From assembly GCF_023276435.1 (NCBI RefSeq), contig NZ_JALLPO010000024.1, forward strand, positions 1 to 64,000: a DNA stretch of 64,000 bases, written 5' to 3'. Numbering within the stretch: position 1 is the first letter of the stretch; each line of letters opens with the position of its first letter. The translations under genes and the position numbers were made by a program. This document shows positions 40,989 through 50,507 of the stretch, piece by piece. The notes beneath the pieces are model-generated. The model had not been told where the DNA came from, did not search any database, and was given only the letters and a program-made list of their open reading frames with translations. This DNA is from Sphaerisporangium perillae. GTDB lineage: Bacteria > Actinomycetota > Actinomycetes > Streptosporangiales > Streptosporangiaceae.

Positions 40989-42749
40989 CTACCAGCCGAC
41001 GGCGACCAGCAGATATTGGGGGTTTCCGTGCGAGATGAAGGAGGACTGGCCGGCGTAGTCGTCGTAGGGGAAGCCGTAGGCCAGGCGATCGATCGCGTGG
41101 TCGTGCCAGAACTTGGCGTAGTAGTTCGCCGGGGCGGCCTTGTAGTACTGGGTCGGATCCGACTGCTGCGCGTCGGACAGCCCCGCGACGTGCCGGTTCA
41201 GCGCCGCGCACATCTTGGGGGCCTCGGACAGCGGCCCGGCGCAGCCGGTGACCTGCGAGGTCGTGGCCGTGACGCCGTACTGTGCCGCGTAGCCGGTGAA
41301 GTAGTTCGCGTACGTCCCGCCGGGCTGGAAGATGGCCGCGCTGCCCGGCGCCGGGATCCGGTACGGGGCCTGGACCTGGGCCAGCTGCTTGAACTCGGCC
41401 GGCACCTCGTCGATGAACCGCTGGAACGTCGCCGCGCGGGACTCCTGGAAGGTGGCCTGATCCTCGCCGACGGACACGTCGTAGCCGTCGTGGGCGTGCA
41501 GCCGCATCGCGAGCTTCAGGCCGAACGCGTCCACCCGGGTGGTGTTGCCGTTGAACACCGACGGCCCGACGGTGAACTCGATGAAGTCGTAGTACTGGCT
41601 GTTCGGGGAGCCGAGGTAGAAGTACATCCGGCCCGCGGTGTTGGCCGGCATGTCGAAGTAGGGCTGCTCGGCGATCGAGTGGGCCTGGCCGTTGTAGCTC
41701 CAGTAGACCTGCGAGTCGGGGTACTGGCCGTTGGTCCGGTTGAGGATCTTGACCATGACGACGTTCTGGGCGGCGGGGATGTTCGAGGTGTCGCCCCAGA
41801 AGGTGTCCGGCGGGGGCGTCGGGTCGGTCGAGCCTCCCGTGGTGCGGACGGTGAAGCTCCACAGCGAGTAGCCGTAGGCGGTGGCGCGGGTGGTGCCGTA
41901 CATCCGGATGTAGCGCCCGGACCCCGAGATGTCGAGCGTCTGCGTGCCGCCGGTCCCGGTGGTCGTGGAGTAGATGGACGTCCAGTTCGCCGCGTCGTCG
42001 GAGACCTGGATCTGGAAGCCCCTGGCGTAGGCCGCCTCCCAGCTCAGCGCGACCTGGCAGACCGACCGGACCGACCCGAGGTCCACCTGGAGCCATTGTG
42101 GGTCGCTGAACGCGCTGGCCCAGCGGGTCCCGGCGTTGCCGTCCACCGCGGCCGAGGCCGGGGTCCCGGCGTTCTCGATGGAGGAGGCCGTCGCGGGCCT
42201 GCCCTGCGCGGCGTCGGCCGTGCCGCAGGCGGTGGTGGACGTCGTGCCGTAGACCTGGAACTCCCACAGGGAGTAGCCGTACGCGGTGCCCCGGACGGTG
42301 CCGTACATCCGCACGTACCGCCCGGATCCGCTGACGGTCAGGTTCTGCACGCCGCCCGCGCCGGTCGTGGTGGAGTAGACGTCCGTCCAGGTCGAGGCGT
42401 CCGCCGACACCTGGATCTTGAACGATTTCGCGTACGCGGCCTCCCAGTTGAGGGTGACCTGGCTCAACGTCGCGGTGGTCCCGAGGTCGACCTGGAGCCA
42501 TTGGGGGTCGCTGAACGCGCTGGCCCAGCGGGTTCCGGTGTCGCCGTCCACCGCGGCCGACGCGGGAGTTCCGGCGTTCTCCGTCGAGGACGCGGCCACC
42601 GGCCTGCCCTGAGAGAGCAGCGCGGGCGCGGCGGCCGCCGGGGAGGTCAGGACGGCGACGCAGGCCACGGCCAGCGCCAGGGCGCTGAGGATCGCCGTCA
42701 GTAAGCGGAGTCGGGGGGTGTGATGGGTCGTCGGACGAACGTTCATCAT
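40989..42749 (-). CDS. Secreted GH64 beta-1,3-glucanase with two F5/8-type C domains
   Basis: 586 residues from ATG 42749 with GAGGAG upstream (ATG 42746 also possible). Signal peptide to about 41 (TSPAAAAPALLS). F5/8C modules at about 42-170 and 173-303, then a DPTPPPDTF linker and the GH64 domain: ILNRTNGQYPDSQVYWSY, HSIAEQPYFDMPANTAG, EFTVGPSVFNGNTTRVDAFGL and the signature end RLAYGFPYDDYAGQSSFISHGNP. GH64 enzymes cleave laminarin/curdlan-type beta-1,3-glucan to oligomers. It sits between the GH3 and beta-helix genes, 25 bases before GH3. Confidence 0.9.
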   Translation of the reverse strand: MMNVRPTTHHTPRLRLLTAILSALALAVACVAVLTSPAAAAPALLSQGRPVAASSTENAGTPASAAVDGDTGTRWASAFSDPQWLQVDLGTTATLSQVTLNWEAAYAKSFKIQVSADASTWTDVYSTTTGAGGVQNLTVSGSGRYVRMYGTVRGTAYGYSLWEFQVYGTTSTTACGTADAAQGRPATASSIENAGTPASAAVDGNAGTRWASAFSDPQWLQVDLGSVRSVCQVALSWEAAYARGFQIQVSDDAANWTSIYSTTTGTGGTQTLDISGSGRYIRMYGTTRATAYGYSLWSFTVRTTGGSTDPTPPPDTFWGDTSNIPAAQNVVMVKILNRTNGQYPDSQVYWSYNGQAHSIAEQPYFDMPANTAGRMYFYLGSPNSQYYDFIEFTVGPSVFNGNTTRVDAFGLKLAMRLHAHDGYDVSVGEDQATFQESRAATFQRFIDEVPAEFKQLAQVQAPYRIPAPGSAAIFQPGGTYANYFTGYAAQYGVTATTSQVTGCAGPLSEAPKMCAALNRHVAGLSDAQQSDPTQYYKAAPANYYAKFWHDHAIDRLAYGFPYDDYAGQSSFISHGNPQYLLVAVGW

Positions 42750-42930
42750 GGCAGCTCCTCTTCGATGGAGCGGCGGACCGCGGTCCCGCGCCCGTCGCGG
42801 CGAGCCTGTGCGTCCCGTGCCGGGCCGCCGGTCGCCGCCGCCGTCCGCGATGCCCGCCCACCGCTCCCGAGGGCGGCGCGCCCAGGCCGGGCAGAGCCTC
42901 AGGCGCGCCGCCGGTCAGCGGTGCTCGGAA

Positions 42931-45090
42931 TCAGGGATAGCTGATCAGGTTGCTCGGGACCGTGGCGGTGCCCTGGGCGGGGCCGCCGGTGTTGTTGATG
43001 ACGTGGGCGATGGTCCCGTTGCCGCCAAGGGAGACGGTGAGCAGGTCGTGGAAGCGCACGCCGGCCGTGTCGGGCACCTCGAAGCCGCGGGCGGCCACGA
43101 TGGACGGGTCGACGTTGAAGTAGCAGTAGCTGCCGACGCCCCAGGCCTCATGGCTGGTGACCGAGTTCGCCACCTTGTAGGCGGCGTAGCCCTGAGTACC
43201 GCCGTTCATCCACGCCGCCTGGTTCGGCGGGTCGTAGGGCATCTCGTTCTGGAAGAAGATGGTGCGGCCGCCCTGCCCGTTCCAGATGACCTCGTACTTC
43301 TGGTAGTGCTCGACGAACAGGCCGTACGCCGTGACGTTGTTGCCGTTGACGATCAGGCCGGTGTCGGCCGGGTTGGTGGTCCAGCCGACGCCGGCGCCGT
43401 GGTCGGCCCGCCAGGCCCAGATGTGGTCGATGAGCGTGTTGTGGCTGTTCACCACCAGGCTCGTGGTCGCCCGCCCTGCCCCGGCGCCGCCGATCCGGAA
43501 GAAGACGTCCTGGATGGAGGCCGGGTTGGCCGCGTGGCCGGCCGAGGAGCCGTTCGGGCCGATCTGCAGCAGGACCGGCGAGTTGACCGTCCCGGCGTCG
43601 AAGAGCAGGCCGGCGATCTTGACTCCGTCGACGTCCGCGGTCGACATCGGGACCACGCCGTTGTCGGGGATCAGCGTGGGATAGCCGATGCCGAGGACGA
43701 CGGTGTTGGCCCGGGTCACGTTGATCGTCTGGTCGACGTGGTAGATCCCGGGTGTGAACAGCAGGTTCAGGCCCTGGGCCAGCGCCTGGTTGAGGGTGGC
43801 CGCGCTGTCGGACGGCTTGGCGACGTAGAAGCTGCTGAGCGGGAGCGAGGAGCCGGGCGTCGAGCCGCCCGACCAGCTCGCGCCGCTGGTGTTCTGGCGC
43901 AGCGAGGGCACGAAGACGTTGTAGTTGCCCGAGGAGTCGACGTAGAGGTAGGGCTTCTCCCTGGTCACCGGGCTCTGGGCGAGCGTGGTGTACGGCGGGT
44001 TCGGGAAGCTCTGCGCGGGCGCGCCGACCACTCCGGAGAACACCATGTTCCACACGCCGTTGGTCCAGCCGCCGATCTGGCTGTCCCGGGTGAGCCACTG
44101 CTGCTGGGAGTACGGCCCCACGGTTCCGTCGATCTTGCTGTCGGAGATGTAGCCGCCGCTGGCCCAGCCGTAGCCGCTGGGCGCCAGGTTGAGGTTGCCG
44201 CGCACGTGGATCCGCCGGAACGGCGCCGCCTGCGATACGGCCCAGCGGTTCTCACCGCCCGTCGGCGTGATGGACAGGTTCTCGGCCGACCGCCAGAAGT
44301 TCTGCGTGGCGTTGCCGCCGAACCAGCCGGCGTCGACGGTGACGCCGCCGTTGATGGTGACATCGTCGGGGTTGCGGCCCAGGCCGGCGATGGAGGTGTA
44401 GAAGCCGATGTTGGCGTTGACGTTGTAGCCGCCGGGCTTGAACAGCAGGGCGTACCGCTGGGTGCCGAACTGGTTGGACTCCTGGGTGCTGAAGACGGAG
44501 TCCAGCCTGCTCTGGATGGTGGAGCTCGCCATGGACGGGTCGAAGACGATCACGTTCGGGCCGAGGTCGCCGCCTCCCGGCAGGCCCGTGCCGCCGCCAG
44601 TGCTGCCGTAAACCTGGAACTCCCACAGTGAGTAGCCGTAGCCGGTGCCCCGGGTGGTGCCGTACATGCGGACGTAGCGTCCGGTGCCGGAGACGGCGAG
44701 GGTCTGGGTGCCGCCGGTACCGGTGCCGGTGGAGTAGATGTCGGTCCAGGTGGCGGCGTCGCCGGAGACCTGGATCTTGAAGGCCTTGCCGTACGCCGCC
44801 TCCCAGTTGAGCACCACCTGGGACACGGTGGCGGTCGCGCCGAGGTCGACCTGGATCCACTGGGGGTCGCTGAACGCGCTGGACCAGCGCGTTCCGGTGT
44901 TGCCGTCGACGGCGGCCGAGGCGGGGGTGCCGGCGTTCTCGGTGGACGACGCGGTGACCGGCCTCCCCTGCGACAGGAGGGTGTCGGCCGCCGCCGCGGG
45001 CCCCGCGACCAGGAACGACGCCACAAGAGCGATGAGGACGAGGAACGTCCCCGACAGGGATGGCCTGCCGGGACGTCGGGACAGGTGCAC
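42931..45090 (-). CDS. Secreted F5/8C plus right-handed beta-helix protein, unassigned specificity
   Basis: 719 residues from GTG 45090 with GAGGAG upstream. Signal peptide to about 34, one F5/8C module about 36-165, then a long beta-helix: YALLFKPGGYNVNANIGFYTSIAGLG, TVDAGWFGGNATQNFWRSAENL, LLFTPGIYHVDQTINV, SASxVGHAANPASIQDVFFRIGG and LIDHIWAWRADHGAG. The pattern is that of pectate-lyase-fold glycosidases such as GH55-like exo-beta-1,3-glucanases, and is often mis-annotated as adenylyl cyclase. I cannot point to catalytic residues. Gene order puts it with GH64 and GH3, so a beta-1,3-glucan substrate is likely. Confidence 0.75.
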   Translation of the reverse strand: MHLSRRPGRPSLSGTFLVLIALVASFLVAGPAAAADTLLSQGRPVTASSTENAGTPASAAVDGNTGTRWSSAFSDPQWIQVDLGATATVSQVVLNWEAAYGKAFKIQVSGDAATWTDIYSTGTGTGGTQTLAVSGTGRYVRMYGTTRGTGYGYSLWEFQVYGSTGGGTGLPGGGDLGPNVIVFDPSMASSTIQSRLDSVFSTQESNQFGTQRYALLFKPGGYNVNANIGFYTSIAGLGRNPDDVTINGGVTVDAGWFGGNATQNFWRSAENLSITPTGGENRWAVSQAAPFRRIHVRGNLNLAPSGYGWASGGYISDSKIDGTVGPYSQQQWLTRDSQIGGWTNGVWNMVFSGVVGAPAQSFPNPPYTTLAQSPVTREKPYLYVDSSGNYNVFVPSLRQNTSGASWSGGSTPGSSLPLSSFYVAKPSDSAATLNQALAQGLNLLFTPGIYHVDQTINVTRANTVVLGIGYPTLIPDNGVVPMSTADVDGVKIAGLLFDAGTVNSPVLLQIGPNGSSAGHAANPASIQDVFFRIGGAGAGRATTSLVVNSHNTLIDHIWAWRADHGAGVGWTTNPADTGLIVNGNNVTAYGLFVEHYQKYEVIWNGQGGRTIFFQNEMPYDPPNQAAWMNGGTQGYAAYKVANSVTSHEAWGVGSYCYFNVDPSIVAARGFEVPDTAGVRFHDLLTVSLGGNGTIAHVINNTGGPAQGTATVPSNLISYP

Positions 45091-45137
45091 TGCTTCTCCT
45101 CACGACAGGGGGTGCGCCACCGAGGTGGCGGGGTGTG

Positions 45138-45149
45138 GAGAGCGCTCTC
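45138..45149. promoter_or_regulatory. 12-bp perfect palindrome before the glucan operon
   Basis: GAGAGC-GCTCTC, 48 bases upstream of the beta-helix start. It resembles LacI-type boxes with a GCGC core, but no LacI gene is in the window. Confidence 0.5.
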
Positions 45150-45181
45150 TGGGCAAGAGAGTGCACATGTACAGGCCGTAG

Positions 45182-45210
45182 TGTCAATGCTTAATTTAAC
45201 GTTTATGACA
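45182..45210. promoter_or_regulatory. Candidate ROK-regulator operator
   Basis: TGTCA (45182-45186) and TGACA (45206-45210) bound a 29-bp AT-rich palindromic region whose centre includes CTTAATTTAAC. The right end covers the ROK stop codon. ROK regulators bind AT-rich palindromes, and this is the only AT-rich tract near the operon start. Confidence 0.45.
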
Positions 45211-46393
45211 TAGTGCTGATAGAAGCAGGAAATGTGGCGTCCTTGAGGAACCGCTCGATGACGAGGGTCGCCGCGCCCATGGCCACCGCGTCCGGGCCGA
45301 GGCGTCCCAGCACGATGGAGGCGGTCTTGTACGGCTGGGGGAGGGTGTTGGCCGCCGTCGCGGCGCGGATCTCCACCAGCCGGCTGGCCCCCAGCATCAG
45401 GCCCGCCCACCCCCCGATCACGATGCGCTCGGGGTTGAACAGGTGGATCAGGTTCGACAGGCCCACGCCGAGCAGGTCGACGGTCTCGTCGAGCACGGGG
45501 GAGCCCGTTTCGAGCAGGCGGGCCAGCGCCGTCTCCTCCTCGGCCGAGTCGGCCTCGATCCCGGCGCGGTCCAGGATGGCCTCGGCCCCGACGTACGCCT
45601 CCAGGCAGCCACGTCCGCCGCACTTGCACAGCCGCCCACCGGTAACGATCTTCAGGTGCCCGATCTCGCCGGCGGCCTGCCCGGTGCCGCGGTAGATGGT
45701 GCCGTCGGTGACGATCGTGCCGCCCACGCGCGAGCCGATCAGCATGACGACGGTGTCGGTCGTGCCGCGGCCCGTGCCGAACCACAGCTCGGCCTGGCCC
45801 ATCGTCTTGGCGCCGTTGTCGACGAACAGCGGCAGCGACGTGCCCGCCCGCAGCAGCGCCCCCAGCGGGACCGCCTCCCAGCCGAAGGTCTTGGCCCGCA
45901 CGAGCGCGTCGGGCCCCGGCTCGACGATGCCGGGGACGCCGACGCCGACGCCGAGCACCTGACCGGGGGAGACGCCGCCCTCGCTGATCACCGCGTCGAT
46001 CCCGACGAGGATGTGCCGCGCGACCAGCTCGGGCTCGTGCCGGGCCGAGTGGACCGCGTAGAGCGCGCGGGCGCGCTCGTTCATGTCCAGGTCGAACAGC
46101 TCGACCCGGACCTGCGTCTCACCCACGTCCACGCCGACCACGTAGCCGTACTCCGGGTTGACGCGCAGCAGGACCCGGGGCCGGCCGCCGTCGGAGTCGA
46201 CGTGGCCGGCCTCGACGATGACGTTGTCGCCGAGCAGGTCGCCGGTCATGGTGCTGACCGTGGCGCCGCTCAGCCCGGTCACGTCGCACAGATCGTTGCG
46301 GCTCGCGGGGCCGTCGAAATACAGCGCTCGCAGGAGCATGGCCCGGTTTCCGCGCCGTACGTCCCGCATGGTCCTGCGCTCCGACCTGCCCAT
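45203..46393 (-). CDS. ROK-family transcriptional repressor
   Basis: 396 residues. The N-terminal helix-turn-helix (RRGNRAMLLRALYFDGPASRNDL, then CDVTGLSGATVSTMTGDLL) is followed by a ROK sugar-kinase-like domain: GVDVGETQVRVELFDL, GVGVPGIVEPG, EIGHLKIVTGG and the zinc motif CKCGGRGCLEAY, with NPERIVIGGWAG. Family members sense a sugar and release DNA. It is the first gene upstream of the glucan operon and reads in the same direction, so it is the likely repressor of GH3, GH64 and beta-helix genes. The inducer is probably a beta-glucan oligomer or glucose derivative. Confidence 0.9.
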   Translation of the reverse strand: MGRSERRTMRDVRRGNRAMLLRALYFDGPASRNDLCDVTGLSGATVSTMTGDLLGDNVIVEAGHVDSDGGRPRVLLRVNPEYGYVVGVDVGETQVRVELFDLDMNERARALYAVHSARHEPELVARHILVGIDAVISEGGVSPGQVLGVGVGVPGIVEPGPDALVRAKTFGWEAVPLGALLRAGTSLPLFVDNGAKTMGQAELWFGTGRGTTDTVVMLIGSRVGGTIVTDGTIYRGTGQAAGEIGHLKIVTGGRLCKCGGRGCLEAYVGAEAILDRAGIEADSAEEETALARLLETGSPVLDETVDLLGVGLSNLIHLFNPERIVIGGWAGLMLGASRLVEIRAATAANTLPQPYKTASIVLGRLGPDAVAMGAATLVIERFLKDATFPASISTMS

Positions 46394-46456
46394 GGCCCGT
46401 CCTCCCCGCGACTTTCCCGGTCATGTTAATTCAAGGCACGAAGCGGCTGGTGGGAA

Positions 46457-46476
46457 GACCCGGCGTCAGTCGGGTC
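46457..46476. terminator. Hairpin downstream of the GNAT gene
   Basis: GACCCG and CGGGTC pair with an 8-base loop between the end of the amino-sugar glycosidase operon (46562) and the ROK gene promoter. Confidence 0.5.
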
Positions 46477-46561
46477 ACGGTGGCCTTCGCTTGGAAGGCA
46501 GTGACTTTATTCGAGACTTAGATTATTATCCGGCCCATACCTCGAGAAGGACGAGAGGTCG

Positions 46562-47215
46562 TCAGCCGGCGCGCAGGTCCATCACCATCGTCGAACCCCA
46601 GGGCGCGCGGCGTTCCTCGGTGAAGCCGCAGGCCAGGTAGAAAGCGTGAGCCCCAGGGTTGCCGCTGCCGACGCCCAGGTGGAGGCCGCGGATCTGACGT
46701 GATCGCAGGGCGCCGACCAGGGTGCGCATGAGCCTGCCTCCCAGGCCGGCCCGCTGCCCTCGCGGCAGGATGTCGATGTGGAGGTGCGCAGGGTACCGCT
46801 CGTAAAGCTCGTCGAAGGCGAACCTGCTTTCGTGCAGGTGCGCGACGCGCAGCCAGTCCTCCGTACCGTCGCCGGGGTCGGCGGCGAGTTCCCGGGGGTA
46901 CTGCTCGCGCAACCGCGGCCACCAGTTGTCCTCGAGCCAGGTCTCGAACCGCGGCGTGTCGGCGGTGGCCACGATGTAGCCGAGGACCCCCTGGTCGTCG
47001 ACCGCCACGAACGTCAGGCCCGGGTCCGCTATCGGGTACGGGCCGGCGTAGATGTGGGGGAGCAGGTCGGGATCGCTGTAGAGGGGGGTGGCGTCCCGGC
47101 CGGAGTCGCCGGTCCTGAGGCAGACGCGGTACATGCCGGGCAGGTCGAACGGCTCGTACGGGCGGATCACGGCCGCCGCCCCGGAGCGCTTCCCCGGCCG
47201 GTCGTCGGATGGCAT
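46562..47215 (-). CDS. GNAT-family N-acetyltransferase
   Basis: 217 residues from ATG 47215 with AGGAGG upstream. Acetyl-CoA-dependent fold: IRPYEPFDLPGMYRVCLRTGDSG, TFVAVDDQGVLGYIVATADT, HLHIDILPRGQRAGLGGRLMRTLVGALRSRQ (the Q/RxxGxG/A acetyl-CoA loop) and HLGVGSGNPGAHAFYLACGF. This type resembles the acetyltransferase domain paired with O-GlcNAcases and glucosaminidases. Eight bases after the GH9 stop, it may acetylate glucosamine or a derived amino sugar released in the cell. Other substrates cannot be excluded. Confidence 0.82.
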   Translation of the reverse strand: MPSDDRPGKRSGAAAVIRPYEPFDLPGMYRVCLRTGDSGRDATPLYSDPDLLPHIYAGPYPIADPGLTFVAVDDQGVLGYIVATADTPRFETWLEDNWWPRLREQYPRELAADPGDGTEDWLRVAHLHESRFAFDELYERYPAHLHIDILPRGQRAGLGGRLMRTLVGALRSRQIRGLHLGVGSGNPGAHAFYLACGFTEERRAPWGSTMVMDLRAG

Positions 47216-47223
47216 CCCGCCTC

Positions 47224-48942
47224 CTAGCGGACCGCTGAGACGGCGAGGAGGAACCACCCGGTGTGGGGGATCCACTGCTCGGCCCAGCGCCACGAATCTC
47301 CGCCGGCCGCCTGCTCGGCGGGCATGAAAGCGATGTCGTGCTCGTCGTCGAAACCGCTCGTCACGCCGTTGAGGATGCCGCCCGGCACGTTCTGGAACGC
47401 GGTGGAGTACTCGACGTTGTTCCGCCCCCGCCCTTGGATCATGGAGGAGTCGAACGGGTTGAGCCCGACCACCCAGTGCAGCTGGTCTTCGGCCAGTGTC
47501 ACAAGCCGGTCGCGCAGGACGGCGTCGCACTCCGGGAGCTCGGCGGCGAGCAGGGCGGCGTAGGCCACCGAGGAGATGTTGGCGTTCTCGCCCTGCCACC
47601 AGTAGCCGGTCTCGTTCTCGTGGGGATAGAAGAAGCTGGTACGGGGCTCCTTGCCGGCCGGCTGGACGTACTGGCGGAAATAGCCGAACGGGTTGTCCAC
47701 CTCGTCCACCAGGTGCGCCACATCCCGCAGAAGCGCCAGCGCCACCGCGCGTGCCCGAGGGGCGAGCGCCGAGCCGTCCAGCACCTCGGCGAAGCGCATG
47801 AGCGCCACGGCAGGCAGGCCGGACTCGGCGGCGTGGAAGAACGGCCGGCCCTCGGCGTCCCCGCGCAGGTAGCCGAAGCCCTTCGCCGTCTCGGTATAGC
47901 GGTCCATGAGCGACGCCGCCCGGCGCTCCGCGGCCTTCTCGAACACCGCCGAATCCGGGGCGCCGGGCACGGTCGCCGCGGCACGGTGCAGCTCGGCCGC
48001 GGCCATGAGCGCGCAGTAGTCGTCGATGACCGATTCCGTGCCGTCGTAGAGGTACTCGTGGTTGTGCTCCTCGAGGTGGGCGAACCCTCGGTGCGCGGCC
48101 CGGAAGTACTCCTCCGCCGTGAAGTCGCCGTGATCGCCGAGCGTCGCGGCCCGCGCGAGCGCGGCGATCGCCATTCCTCCTCCCTGGCGGTAGGCGGCCT
48201 GCCACCGCGTCGTGCGCACGCTGTCCTGCAGCGGCGCGTTGATCACGCGCTCGCCGAGGTCCTTCGTCAGCGCGTCGAAGATCGCCGTGTAGAAGTACCC
48301 CTCCTCCGACTGGAACCGCACGAGGAAGTCCGCCCCGTACAGCCCTTCGTCGCGCATCCTGGCTCCGAGGGTCCGGAACAGCTCGGGGTGCTTCGCGCCG
48401 AGCCGGTCACGGGCGGCCATGAACGCCCACGCGCACAGCGGAGTCTGCTGAGGGTTCATCATGCGGGTGTAGTTGAGATGGCTGAGGAACTTGCTGTGGT
48501 CGCCGGAGGCGTCCAGCCAGCCTCCGCGGGCGTCGACCTCGCGCCCGGAGTCGTCACCGTAGAACCGCGCGTGGCGGTCCTTCCTGTCGATCTCGCCGCT
48601 CGACCGGACCGCCTTGAAGTAGTACAGGACGTCCGACAGCGTCGAGTAATGCAGCCGGTGCGGCCCGATCGCGAACGGCTCGGACAGGTGGGTGCCGCCG
48701 GCCGTGACGACCTCGACGCGGAACCGGCCCTCGGTCCGCACATGGGTGAAGTCGACGCGCCGGAAGGTGCCGGCCGACCACCGGTCGGCCCGCAGTTCCG
48801 GGCCGACCGTCAGTTCGACCCTGGCGCCGGCGTCGTCGATGAGGAACGCGGCCTCGACGGCCACGGGTTCGCGTAGCAGGATCACGGCCTTCTTGGACCC
48901 CGGCGTGTTGTACCCGAGATGACTCGTCAGAATGCTCAGCAA
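47224..48942 (-). CDS. Cytoplasmic GH9 glycosidase, exo-glucosaminidase-like
   Basis: 572 residues; TTG start at 48942 with GGGGGT upstream. N-terminal Ig-like CelD_N domain (about 1-100), then the GH9 (alpha/alpha)6 barrel with GGWLDASGDHSKFLSHLNYT (catalytic Asp), WWQGENANISSVAY and WVVGLNPFDSSMIQGRGRNNVEYS. It lacks a signal peptide. Intracellular GH9 enzymes with this N-terminal domain include exo-beta-D-glucosaminidases acting on chitosan oligomers. Between GH1 and GNAT genes in an operon that also has GH20, it fits amino-sugar oligosaccharide breakdown. Cellodextrinase is the alternative. Confidence 0.8.
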   Translation of the reverse strand: MLSILTSHLGYNTPGSKKAVILLREPVAVEAAFLIDDAGARVELTVGPELRADRWSAGTFRRVDFTHVRTEGRFRVEVVTAGGTHLSEPFAIGPHRLHYSTLSDVLYYFKAVRSSGEIDRKDRHARFYGDDSGREVDARGGWLDASGDHSKFLSHLNYTRMMNPQQTPLCAWAFMAARDRLGAKHPELFRTLGARMRDEGLYGADFLVRFQSEEGYFYTAIFDALTKDLGERVINAPLQDSVRTTRWQAAYRQGGGMAIAALARAATLGDHGDFTAEEYFRAAHRGFAHLEEHNHEYLYDGTESVIDDYCALMAAAELHRAAATVPGAPDSAVFEKAAERRAASLMDRYTETAKGFGYLRGDAEGRPFFHAAESGLPAVALMRFAEVLDGSALAPRARAVALALLRDVAHLVDEVDNPFGYFRQYVQPAGKEPRTSFFYPHENETGYWWQGENANISSVAYAALLAAELPECDAVLRDRLVTLAEDQLHWVVGLNPFDSSMIQGRGRNNVEYSTAFQNVPGGILNGVTSGFDDEHDIAFMPAEQAAGGDSWRWAEQWIPHTGWFLLAVSAVR

Positions 48943-49035
48943 CGTCTACCCCCGATCGTGGGACACGTACAGGATGATGCCGGTGGGGGTCCGGACGGCA
49001 GGGGCCCCGCCATCCGGACGCCTCCTCGGGCGGGT

Positions 49036-50448
<1,413 letters not shown>

Positions 50449-50507
50449 CTTTCCAGTTCGTCAGTGGCGGGAGAAAGGCTGAGGTGAGCGGGCGCCCGCT
50501 AGGGCGA

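Noticed and set aside
37919-41038. A 1039-residue open frame on the plus strand
   Set aside because: It is entirely antisense to the GH3 gene, has a valine/arginine/glycine-rich low-complexity composition and shows no domain; typical GC-rich shadow frame.
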